A DNA stretch of 64,000 bases from Emiliania huxleyi CCMP1516 (lineage: Eukaryota > Haptophyta > Isochrysidales > Noelaerhabdaceae): contig NW_005200881.1 of the NCBI RefSeq assembly GCF_000372725.1, positions 230,112-294,111 of the forward strand, in the 5' to 3' direction. Below the pieces are notes generated by a model. It saw only the letters and a list, made by a program, of their open reading frames with translations, was not told the DNA's origin and searched no databases. Both the position numbers and the translations under genes were made by a program. Shown here one piece after another: positions 1 to 8,984 of the stretch. Numbering within the stretch: the stretch's first letter is position 1; each line of letters opens with the position of its first letter.

Positions 1-302
1 TGTGGACAAAAACAACGTGTCTCACAGCGCGACACACCACACACTCGAGAGCCTCGTTTTCAACATTCAATTTCGCATGCGAGAAGTGTTACACAAGATG
101 AGAATGATGAGTGCGGTGTGCACAGCGCGCGCGCACATGGTCGCTCGGCTTGGCGTGGTGTGCTGCACCCGGTGCGTCGTCACGAGCCGTGAGAAGAGAG
201 AAGTGAAGAGAGAATCCCGCGACACCCCGGCCCGGGGCCCACACAGCACGGGCGCGTCTGGACAAAATACGCCACTGCCTCCCGAACGATGCGAAACAAG
301 GC
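1..302. other. 3' flank of the NT-C2 gene, no gene seen
   Basis: Non-coding flank downstream of the minus-strand NT-C2 gene. Open frames here have no recognisable domain and look like GC-rich shadows. I see no RNA gene. Confidence 0.5.
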
Positions 303-1581
303 TCAGCCGCTCCTCGCCTTTCCGTTGGTCAGCATCGCCAGCCGATCGCGCCGCAGCTTCGCGTTGTCCGCCTCCGCCTCGGCCAACGCCGCCTCGAGCT
401 GGTTGGTCCGCTGCAGCGCCTCGGCGCCGCCGGCGCTGCTCGCAGCCTCGAGCTGCGCCGCGAGCCGACGCGACTTTCCTCGCGCCTCGTCCGCCTCGAA
501 CTCGAGCTCCGCAATCCGCAGCTTGGCCATCACCAGCGCCTCGGCCAGCCGGCGGCGGAACCCAATCAGCCAGTTGCGAGCGGCGCGGCTGATGACGGCA
601 GCCGCCCACAAATCGTCGGTGGCCTTTGTGAGGAAGTCCGCCCCGCTGCGCCCCGCCCCAGCAGCGCCGCCCCCCCGCCCGCCCTCCTCCCCGTCCGCGG
701 ACTCCTCCTCGTCCGCCGTGTCGCCCCCCTCCGACGCGCCCTCCTCCCCCTCGGAGTTGGACGCGTCGTCGAGCCCGCCCGCCTGCTCGAGCCGCGCCGC
801 GAGGTCGGAGAGACCACGGACCCCGCGCGGAGGGGAAAGCGTCTCCTCCCCGCTCGCAGCAGCCTCTGCAGCCGCCTCCTCCCGCGAAGCCTCTGCCGGC
901 TGCGCCGCCGGTTGCCTCGCCTGTGCTGCTTCCTCCGCCTGCGCCGCCTGCGCCGCCTGCGCCGCCTGCGCCGCCTGCGCCGCCTGCGCCGCCTGCGCCG
1001 CCACCAGCGCAGCCTCCGCCTCCTCCAGCGCCGCCTCCGCCGCCTCCGCCCTTCGCCGCTCCTCCGCCGCCTCTGCGGCCGCCTCCTCCAGGGCCGCCTC
1101 CGCCGCCTCCGCCGCTTCCGCTGCAGCCACCTCGGCCGCCTCCTTCGCCGCAGCCGCCTCGGCGGCCGCCGCCTCGGCCGCCGCCCCAGCCGCCGCCCCG
1201 GCCGCGGCCCCGGCCGCTGCGGAGTCAGCTGCCGCCTCGGCCGTCGCGGCTCGCTCCCGTTGCTCCTCCGCCTCCGCCTGCGCACGCTCCGCCTCCGCCT
1301 GCGCACGCTCCGCCTCCGCCTGCGCACGCTCCGCCTCCGCCTGCCAGTGGCGGACGTCGGCGGCGCCCACGACCGCCGCAGCCGACAGCGCCTCCAGCCG
1401 GCTGACAAGCTCAGTCAGCTCGCCGTCCCGCAGCTCGACTGCTCCCTCCCCGCCGCCGCCCTCCCCGCCGTCCGACTCGCTCTCCCCACCTCGAACAGCG
1501 CGCTGCACCGCCTCCGCCAGAGCGCTCAGCCGCCTCTCCGCCTCCTCCTTCTCCTTCTCGGCCGCAGAGGCTCGCGACTCG

Positions 1582-1619
<38 letters not shown>

Positions 1620-4388
1620 CCCTGCCGCCGTCCCCGCCGCCGCCGCGGTGGCGGCGGCGGCGGCCGACTCCGCCTCCACATCGGCTTGCCTCCGCTCGGC
1701 GGCGTCCGCGCGCGAGCTCGACTCGGCCGCGGCCGCCTCGGCCACCGCCTGCGCCGCGGCCGCTGCTGCAGCCGCCGCGACTGCTGCTGCGGCCGCCGCC
1801 TCAGCCTTGTCGGCCCGGAGCGAGGCGGCGGTGGCGTCCGCCTCCGCCTCAGCCATCCGCTCGCGCGGCGTCTTCTCGCCCTTGGCGCGGCCGAGAGAGG
1901 CGGCGACGCCGTTCTCCGCCGCCGCCCGCCGTGCGAGCTCCTGCTGCTCCTCCCCAAACACTCGGAGCGCGGCGACCTCCTCTGCTGCTTCCGCGGCCGC
2001 CGCCGCCGCCGCCGCCTCCGCCGCCGCCTTTTCGGCGCCCAGCTGCTCCCTCTCCCTGGACAGCCTCGCAACCTCGGCCTGCGCCTCGCGCAGCGACGCG
2101 CGCAGCGCAGCCAGCTCCATCGCCTCGGGGGCGCCGCCCTCGCCGAGCAGCAGCTCGAGCTCGCTCGCTCGCGCGCGCGCCTCCTCCGCCGCCGCCTCCG
2201 CCGCCGTGTAGCCGTCCGCAGTCTGCTTCGCCTCGTCGCGCAGCTGGACGAGCTGCGCCTCTGCCTCGGCCTGTTCACAGCTGGAGATGTGAAGAGACGC
2301 TCTTCACAGCCGGACGAGCTGCGCCTCTGCCTCGGCCTGGCCGCTCCTTGCCGTGTGCAGCTCGTCCTCGGCCGTCTGACAGGCGAGGGGAGGGGCGAGG
2401 GGAGGGGTGAGGGGAGGGGCGAGGGGTGGGAGGGGAGGGGCGAGGGAGCGGGGGTGGGGGACAGAGTGACTGGGAGGAGGGGCGGGTGGGAGAGAGGGTG
2501 GGTGAGAGGGGTGTGGGAGCGAGGAGTGCGCGGGAGCGAGGTTGCTCGAGTCTCGCTCGAGGCAGCGACGTGCTCGAGGCAGGGCAGGGCGCCTGCTGCC
2601 GCAGCAGCGCGAGGTCGAGTCGGGCACGCAGCGAGCCGACCGTGTCGCGAGACCACGAGGCGTCGCACGGGGCGGACGAGGACGAGCTGTACCCCGAGGT
2701 GGCAACCTGCGGGGAGCGAGAGGCGGGGACGCCTCACCGGTGCCACCACCGGCGCCGGTCCAGCCGGACGAGGTGCGTGCATCTGATCGAGGGGCGGAGC
2801 CGTCTCTCCGAAAGGGACGCACCTCCGGGCTGCAGCCCTCCCCCTCCTCCGCCTGGAAGTGTCGCGCGGCGCCGTCTGTCTCCGCCGCCACGGCACGCTG
2901 GAACGGCGCCTGCGACACTTCGGCCGACGGCGCAGGCGCCTCCTCCTCCTCCTCCTCCTCCTCCTCCTCTGGCTTCGCGTCAAACGTGCTTCGCGTGGCC
3001 GCCGGCCCGCCACCGCTCGGCTTTGGCGGCGTGTCGATCCAGCCGCCCTCGTGCGTCTCCTCCTCCGACAGCCGGCTCGAGAGCCCAAACGGCCGCTCGT
3101 ACTCCTCCTCCTCCTCCTCCTCCTCCTCCCCAAACGGGTTTGCGACGCGCGACGGCGGCGGCGGCGGAGCCTTGGCAGCGCCCCCGCCGGCCGCCGGCTC
3201 CTCCTCCCCACCGACGAACGGGTCGAGCCCGAGCGCACGCCGCCGCTCCCGCTCCGCCTTCGCTGCCCGAAGCTGTGCCAGCCTCCCCTCTCGCACCTCG
3301 GCCTCGCTCCCGCCCGCGCGCTTCAGCTGGCGAGACACCATCGCCGAGCGCATCGAGCGCATCTGGCCGAGCCGCTCGCTCTCGTCGCCGGCCGACTCGT
3401 CGTCTGCAGCCGCACCGATGCCGCGCGGTGCGAGGGCGAGCTCCTACACCAAGGGTCCGACAAGCCTGGGGAGGAGGCTGGTGCGAGATCCCGGAAGAGA
3501 GAGGAGAGGGAGGAGTGACGGCGAGGCGAGGAGAGGGAGGAGTGACGGCGAGGCGCCTCGAAGCCGCGCAGGTCCTGCGGGAGGGGCGAGAGGCGCGGGC
3601 GGCGTGAGCGGAGCGGGAGGGCGAGCGAGAGGGCGAGCGGGAGAGGCGCAGCGACCGAGGACGGCGCGTGCCACTACTGCAGTCGCCACCGCTGCTAGAG
3701 GGGTGCGCCTGCTCCGAGTCGGCGCCTCTGCCCCACGTCCGGCTCGAGGCGCTCGAGGCGGCGGAGGAGCAGCCAGGCATCGCCGAGGTGATCGAGATCT
3801 CGTCGTCGTCGAGCTGCGCCAGCTGGGTCGCCACCACCACCATCTCACACGTCGCCGCGGGCACCGCCTTGGACCCGAGCCGCACAAGCTGCTCTGTTCT
3901 TGCCGGCGGGCCGCCCCGCGTCGCGAGGCCGGCGAGGTTGACGTCGGCGTGGGCGAGCTCCTTCTTTTTGGCTCCGCCCGCGGCGACGACGAGCGAGAGG
4001 CGAAAGTTCTTCTCCGAGAAGGAGCGAGACAGCTTCTTGGACGCATAGAGCGTCGCCACCGTCGAGAGGCTCTGCCCAAAGGCGACCACGCCGCCGCCGC
4101 CGACGGGAAGCGCGCGGGTGGTCACCACTTTGGTGGCGCGCGCTAACTGCGAGGGTCGGACCGGAACGGATCAGCTCTGCCGCGGGGCGGTGGCCGCCCT
4201 GGGTGCACGCGAGAGCGCGCGTGCAGGCTGGCGCCGCTGGCCTGCACTGCGACTGCGGAGCCCTCGAGCGCCTCGAGGCCTGCGACGTTACCAATCTCGA
4301 CGTCGAAGCGGAAGGAGAAGGTCTCGCGTCCGCGACGGCTCAGTGCCGCCTGTGCTTTGCCGAGCGTGGCCAGCTTCGATCGCGGCAT
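303..4388 (-). CDS. NT-C2 domain protein with long alanine-rich coiled coil
   Basis: Multi-exon gene. The first exon (4388-4209, 60 codons) begins MPRSKLATLGKAQ and carries the start of an NT-C2 domain (FSFRFDVEIGNVAGLE). A 62-bp GT-AG intron (4208-4147) joins in frame to the second half (SRSFSEKNFRLSLVV, then a LAHADVNLAGLA strand). This order matches the N-terminal C2 domain of the EEIG1/EHBP1 family, which binds membranes or small GTPase partners. Later exons encode an acidic linker with Glu runs and then about 600 residues rich in Ala, Glu and Arg with heptad character, including repeats of QAEAERA, ending at a TGA at 303-305. The long coil suggests a scaffold or tether. Exon borders between 3640 and 2120 are uncertain: the introns there are pyrimidine-rich, and one lies in a tandem duplication. 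The high GCC/GCG content makes the opposite strand open for long stretches; those frames are shadows. The domain call is confident, the function is inference. Confidence 0.72.
2245..2339 (-). repeat. tandem exon-sequence duplication around a tiny hairpin-bearing intron
   Basis: A 29-bp coding segment (2245-2273) is repeated with one mismatch at 2311-2339. Between the copies lies a short non-coding stretch containing an 8-bp hairpin (2289-2307) and ending, on the minus strand, in a 3' splice site shared with another gene in the window. This looks like an intron produced or moved by tandem duplication inside the coiled-coil coding sequence. Confidence 0.5.
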
Positions 4389-4678
4389 GCTCGACCGGGC
4401 GCCGGCGCAAGGTGCCCTAGCGGCGCCCAGTTCGAAAAGAATTCTGGATTCGAGCCTCGAAAACAATTTTCTAAAAGCCGGTCGCAAAGAATTTTGAAGT
4501 TTTCTTTTCGCTGGCGCGAACCGCGGTCCGGTCGCGCCACCGCGGCTGCGGGGCTGATAGAGCAGGCCGGCTGCGGCTCCTGATGTACCTCCACTTCTGG
4601 GTGGCGGTCGCGCGCTGCCGACGGCGCTCGCCGGCGCTACGGCGCTCGCGGCGCGCTCGTGGCGTTCAGGGCGGCGGC

Positions 4679-4742
4679 TCGCACACGCACACGCACACGC
4701 ACACACGCACACACACACACACACATGCATGCACAGACACAC
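4679..4742. repeat. CA/CG-rich dinucleotide microsatellite
   Basis: Alternating ca/cg dinucleotides, about 60 bp, between the NT-C2 gene start and the fold-back element. No gene is supported between 4389 and 4820. Confidence 0.8.
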
Positions 4743-4820
4743 AGCCCCTTCCCCTCCCCCCTCAAATTTTCCCAACAGGGCGAGGACACGCGCAGGCCGC
4801 ACCTCAAGTGAGGCCCGCAT

Positions 4821-5695
4821 CTGAGGGAGGGTGTAGAGGATGTAGAGTGTAGAGCGCTGTAGAGCTGTCTGTAGAGATGTAGAGCGCTGGAGAGCGCTGT
4901 AGAGCTGTAGAGCTCTACATCCGCCGCGTGACGATGTGAGTCGCCTGTAGAGCGATGTAGAGGCGCTCTACAACGTGAAATCTCTACAACAAACTCTACA
5001 TCATAAGCGGCGAACGAGGCACGGTCGCTCTCCGACATGAGGCGCGTTGCACTTGCCAGTGCTGCCCTGGCCTTCTGTCTGCCCGCCCAATGGGTGGCAG
5101 GTGCCTCTGCTGCTGTGGCATGCCTCACGGCTGCGACTGGCCGGCGCCTCGGCGCGTCAGCTCGGCTCGGCGTAGCGATAGTGGCCAGCGCAACTCGCCT
5201 GGACTCAACGCTCAGCCAGGAGCTCCCGCACGCGCTGGCGCGAGTCATGGCGCATGCAACGCGTCTGAATGCTCGCCTCGCCTCGCGCAAATGCGACCGT
5301 CCTCGCAGCCGACAGTCCACCGCCTGCTAAAGAAGCACAGCGACGAATGCGGCACCGGCGACACATGGCAGGCTGGTCATGACGCAGTCATAGGGTGTTG
5401 TGTGCCGTCAGAGTGACTCCCTGTGTGTCAGGGATAGTCAGGGCTGAGCGCGATTTTGCTGTAGAGTTTGTTGTAGAGGCTCTACAGCCAAACCGCCGGG
5501 AAGGCAGTGACTCAAAGAGGTCGAGCCGCGCTAATGGGGTGTCTCCGAGCTTACTGGAGCTCTGATGGACAACATCGCTCTACAGGCGACTCACATCGTC
5601 ACGCGCCGGATGTAGAGCTCTACAGCTCTACAGCGCTCTACACCTCTACAGCTCTACAGCGCTCTACACTCTACATCCTCTACACCCTCCCTCAG
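4821..5695. mobile_element. fold-back DNA transposon, non-autonomous, 8-bp TSD
   Basis: An 875-bp element flanked by a perfect 8-bp target-site duplication, gcccgcat (4813-4820 and 5696-5703). It starts CTGAGGGAGGGTGTAG and ends with the reverse complement. The two arms (about 4821-4955 and 5569-5695) are near-identical inverted repeats built from tgtagag-type sub-repeats. The centre has no transposase; the small frames inside it have no recognisable domain. The 8-bp duplication fits the hAT, P or KDZ superfamilies; the family is not certain. Intact duplications and matching arms suggest recent insertion. Confidence 0.85.
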
Positions 5696-5703
5696 GCCCG
5701 CAT

Positions 5704-6156
5704 AGTATGTGGGAGACTCATGCCGCCGCCCCTGCCACCCCTGTGTCAGTGTGCCCGTGGTAGTGAGAGACTGCCGGTGAGAAGCCGGAGGAAGGTCGCC
5801 AGACTGAGATGAGACCGCCAGTGGAGTTGGGATTCCACCGTGCACCGCGCTGCGAGCCTGTCGTGTCCCTTGTCAGGAGCAGGAGAGCCCACCTGTCCCC
5901 CGGATCGTCCTTCCAAAATCCTGCTCGTGCAGGTGTGGACCCTGTCCTCCTCCCCTATCCCTGCTTTCGCACTTGGAGCACTTGGAGTGCAGTCAGCAAC
6001 CGCACATCCAGCTCTCGCTCATCTTATCTTTCTTTCTTTCATAGTACTAGCACGCGCCAGTTCGCACCTGTGTCGAGCCTGTGTGCTGTGAGAGAGAGTT
6101 CTCTTGTTTAAATTCTTTCTTTCTGGCGCACTACCTTCGAAACAGTCGCAGAGTTC
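5704..6156. repeat. intergenic stretch with a dispersed repeat piece (about 5900-5962)
   Basis: No gene is supported. The segment around 5900-5962 (core atcctgctcgtgcaggtg, then a ggaccctgtc-type run) recurs at 23462-23550 next to similar tttctttctttc tracts. Right after it is a cacttggagcacttgg motif that also occurs near 17150, 21110 (inverted) and, degenerate, 36060. The stretch probably holds the promoter and 5' UTR of the selenoprotein gene. Confidence 0.5.
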
Positions 6157-7262
6157 TTGAAAGCGCTTCCGCGGTTAGTGGTGATCGGGTCGCTCCTCAT
6201 CGCAAACCCTGTCAGCCAGAGCATATACAACGAAAAGGGAAAAGCCTTAGAGAACCACCGAAAAAGAAATCTCGGCCCCATGCTCGCGGCGGCGAGGCTG
6301 AGGGTGGCGGAGAAGGCGAGGCTGCGAGCGGCGGCGACGGGTCTGGGTTGCGCCCGTGCCCGTGGAGCCGCCAGCGCCAGCAGCAGCGCACTGCCGAGGA
6401 TCACCGTCGAGCTAATTTCCGACACGATGTGACCCAACGGGTACATCGGCAAGCGCCACCTGCAGAATGCGATGCAGGAGGTGCGCGAGCGGCCGATGCG
6501 GTCGGGCAAGCCGGTGCAGTTCAGCGTGCTCCGCGTTCCCTTCTTCCTCGAGCCAGACTACGACACGAGCGAGGACTTTCAGGAGACGAACCGAGAGCGG
6601 CTGCTGCGGAAGTGGAGCGGCGCGGCGGGCTTTGCGGCGCAAAAGCGGCGTCACGGCCTCAAGGAGCGCGGCCGCGAGGTCGGCATCGAGCATTTCGACC
6701 TCGACCGCGTCGCCTCCAGCACGCTCGCGTCGCACCGCCTCGTGCAGTGGGTGACCAAGCGCAAGGGCGTCACGGCGGCGGAGGCCCTGTACAGCGCGCT
6801 CAACCACCGGCACTTTGAGCTCGGCCAGAAGCTGAACGACCGGAGGATGCTCGTGCAGGTGGCGCAGGAGACGGCGGGCGTGGATCCAGCGGCGGCGGAG
6901 GCCTTCCTTGCGAGCGAGGAGGGCGTCGCCGAGATCAATGAAGCGCAGCAGATGCTGCGCAGGTTGGGCGTGAGCGGAATCCCGACCCTCGTGCTCGGCG
7001 CAAAGGCGGTGCTGCCGTCGGGCGCGCTGAGCAGCGAGTACCTAGTGCAGGCCTTCCGGCAGCTGGAGGAGGCGTCGGAGGAGGGCGCCCCCGACTCGGT
7101 CTTTGCAGAGGCGCGGGTGCCGGCCGGCGTGCTGTGTCAACGACCCGTCCGCGAACCTTCCCTGCGCCTTCCCCGTAGGCGCTCGGCGTGCCACTCGAGG
7201 TGCTCGCGGAGCCGCTCGCGCTGGGCGAGCAGCGGTACGAGCCGGTCGCCGTCGCGGGGTAG
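6157..7262 (+). CDS. candidate selenoprotein, DsbA/FrnE-like thioredoxin-fold oxidoreductase
   Basis: Two exons, 6157-7116 and 7179-7262, joined by a 62-bp GT-AG intron, give 347 residues if the in-frame TGA at 6430-6432 is read as selenocysteine (residue 92). Frames on both sides of the TGA are in register. The junction reads ISDTM-U-PNGYIGKRHL, which aligns with the first strand and active site of the FrnE/DsbA family (SD..CPWCYIGKR), so the TGA takes the place of the catalytic Cys. The second Cys of the usual CPWC is Gly here. Downstream features fit the family: the helical insert with Asn-His (SALNHRHFE), then VSGIPTLVLGAKAVLPSGALS with the cis-Pro loop. The second exon adds a short tail ending VAVAG. 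The N-terminal 60 residues are Arg/Ala-rich and could be a transit peptide. A possible SECIS lies just past the stop. Alternatives are a sequencing error for TGC or a pseudogene. The role would be thiol/selenol redox chemistry; the substrate is unknown. Confidence 0.7.
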
Positions 7263-7325
7263 AGGAGGACCTACTCAAAGGTTAGCGTCTCGCGCGACAC
7301 CGAGTGCAACCGGCCCCTGCGCACA

Positions 7326-7390
7326 GCACATGAAGGCGTCGACCGTCAGCGGCGGCGGGTATTCCGTTCGCCGCGGTCGCGCCGGAGGAT
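7326..7390 (+). promoter_or_regulatory. candidate SECIS element in the 3' UTR
   Basis: About 65 nt after the stop, ATGA (7330-7333) is followed by GGCGTCGACCG, which pairs with CGGTCGCGCC near 7373-7382 (10 pairs, one bulged U). The helix is closed below by GA (7385-7386), as in the SECIS kink-turn core. An inner CGGCG/CGCCG helix caps it. A clear apical AA is not obvious, so this is a hand-drawn candidate only. Confidence 0.4.
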
Positions 7391-7528
7391 AGAGCGCAGT
7401 TCAGGCCGGCGCACGCGGCGTCGCGTCCCGCCGTCTCGACTCCTTTTGTGGGTATTTGTTACTTTGTTAAATTTTCTCAAAACACGCCCCAAAACAACGC
7501 CGTTCCTTGACAACGCGCCACACCGGTA

Positions 7529-8863
7529 CCAACTTGATTCGTAGATGCGCGTCTCACGGCCGGACCGCGGGACGGGGAGGGAGGGGGATGGATCCGTAAA
7601 TCCGTAAGTCCGTAAATCGTGTAACAAAAAACCACTAGAGACTCCCCCGCCGCACCCAGCTGCAAGGCAGGCAGAGACACAGCACTCGCGACACGCTGAG
7701 AAGCCGGAGGCTGGCCTCTCCAATGCTCGCGCAACGCTGTCTGAGTGTCTGTGCACGCGCAGCAGCTCTCCGGGGTCCGCGCGGGCGGCGCACACAGTGG
7801 GAGGGCGACGACCGTGCGACTGTAACGCTACGCATATCTCTTAACACTCACTATATTCGCGCTTGCGCTGCGCCTCTGCGAGTGCGACTATCAACCTCTC
7901 TCGCGTGCGCATATAATCCCCTCCATCTTGTCGTACAGCCTTGACCTCTCCGCCTTTGCGGCATCAGCGCGCCTCGCCTCTGCCTCCATCGAAATCTGCA
8001 GCGCGTCGAGCTGCTCGCGCAGCTCGGCCTGCATCTTGGCCCGCATCTCGCCGATACGCCACTCACACTCAGCTCGAGCTGCGTTTTTTGCCTCGTCAGC
8101 CATCCGCTCGGCCGCTTTGATGTCGCGTTTAGTAGCCTGCTGCGCTGTCCTCAGGTTGTCGCGGTCGGAACGCCTAAGCTCTTGTGCCGCAGCAAGCTCA
8201 GCCCGCGCCGACGCGAGCGCCTTCTTCACAGCGCTCGCAGAGCGCTGCTCAGAAGCGAGCTCCTTGGTCTGTGACCGCAACTTCTCTTCCAACTCCTGCC
8301 GGAGCAGCACCTCAGCGCTCGCACTACTCGCGGCTGCATGGATGTCCGATCCCTTTAGTGTGGTTTGCGCGTCTGTGCTGACGAGAGTGCGGGAGATGCT
8401 GCCGTTGTGCTGACCAGAGATTACGCCAGCGGTAGCAGTGCTGCTTGGGCACACAACAACATTGCTCGTGGCCGAGCTGGCATAAGCCGCCGCACCAGCC
8501 TCTGCGGCTGCAGTGGTGCTTCGGATCGCGTCGAGCAATGCGCCTGTATCGTGCTTGAGCATGGCCTCGAGCGTACTGAAGTCGGCTTCCCCGAGTTCGT
8601 TGAGCAGGCGCTCCAGCACAATGCTGAGCTGCGTCGGTGCCATGTGTCGACGTGTCCAAGGGAACGGACGTCGCCGATGGCCTTGTTCACGCCGACAAGT
8701 ACGTCTAACGCCTCCTGCTAGCTGGGGCACGCTCCAACGCGGCTGGGGGCCGCTCTCCAGCTCGATTAGGGCGCTTTTCACGCGATTTTACGGAATTACG
8801 GATTGGAGGGGGGTGGCGGCACATAGGGCGGAGGGGGAGACGCGCATCTACGAATCAAGTTGG
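7529..8863. mobile_element. inverted repeats bracketing a coiled-coil gene; possible transposon
   Basis: A perfect 27-bp inverted repeat (7529-7555 and 8837-8863; core cgcgcatctacgaatcaag) extends inward as weaker similarity with ccgtaaatccgtaa-type sub-repeats for roughly 80-100 bp on each side. I found no clean target-site duplication. The interior is filled by one minus-strand gene. Either a non-autonomous element captured a gene, or two element copies landed on either side of it. Confidence 0.5.
7891..8643 (-). CDS. hypothetical coiled-coil protein
   Basis: 250 residues from the Met at 8643 (MAPTQLSIVLERLLNELGE). The open frame runs 46 codons further upstream, but that part is Arg-rich and less protein-like. 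The N-terminal 45 residues look like a small helical domain (ADFSTLEAMLKHDTGALLDA), followed by an Ala/Ser/Thr linker. From about residue 115 to the end there is a continuous charged coiled coil rich in Glu, Arg and Ala, ending DKMEGIICARERG. No catalytic motif and no membrane segment. It is wholly enclosed by a 27-bp perfect inverted repeat, so it may be cargo of a mobile element. I do not recognise the family. The low glycine content and steady heptads favour a real protein over a shadow frame. Confidence 0.55.
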   Translation of the reverse strand: MAPTQLSIVLERLLNELGEADFSTLEAMLKHDTGALLDAIRSTTAAAEAGAAAYASSATSNVVVCPSSTATAGVISGQHNGSISRTLVSTDAQTTLKGSDIHAAASSASAEVLLRQELEEKLRSQTKELASEQRSASAVKKALASARAELAAAQELRRSDRDNLRTAQQATKRDIKAAERMADEAKNAARAECEWRIGEMRAKMQAELREQLDALQISMEAEARRADAAKAERSRLYDKMEGIICARERG

Positions 8864-8984
8864 TGCCGGACAGCAACGCGCGGCCGCGGGCCGCGGCGCG
8901 CCACACCGATTGTGTGAATAGGATCCAACACGTATGTGCTGAAACGCGTGCGCGGCGGGCCGCGCGCCGCGTTCTCTCTCCCAT

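Noticed and set aside
289-2786. Long plus-strand Ala/Ser- and Arg/Leu-rich ORFs
   Set aside because: Antisense shadows of the Ala/Glu coiled-coil gene on minus; no domain, extreme composition.
4637-5330. ORFs inside the fold-back element
   Set aside because: No transposase motif; composition follows the repeats, so they are probably not genes.
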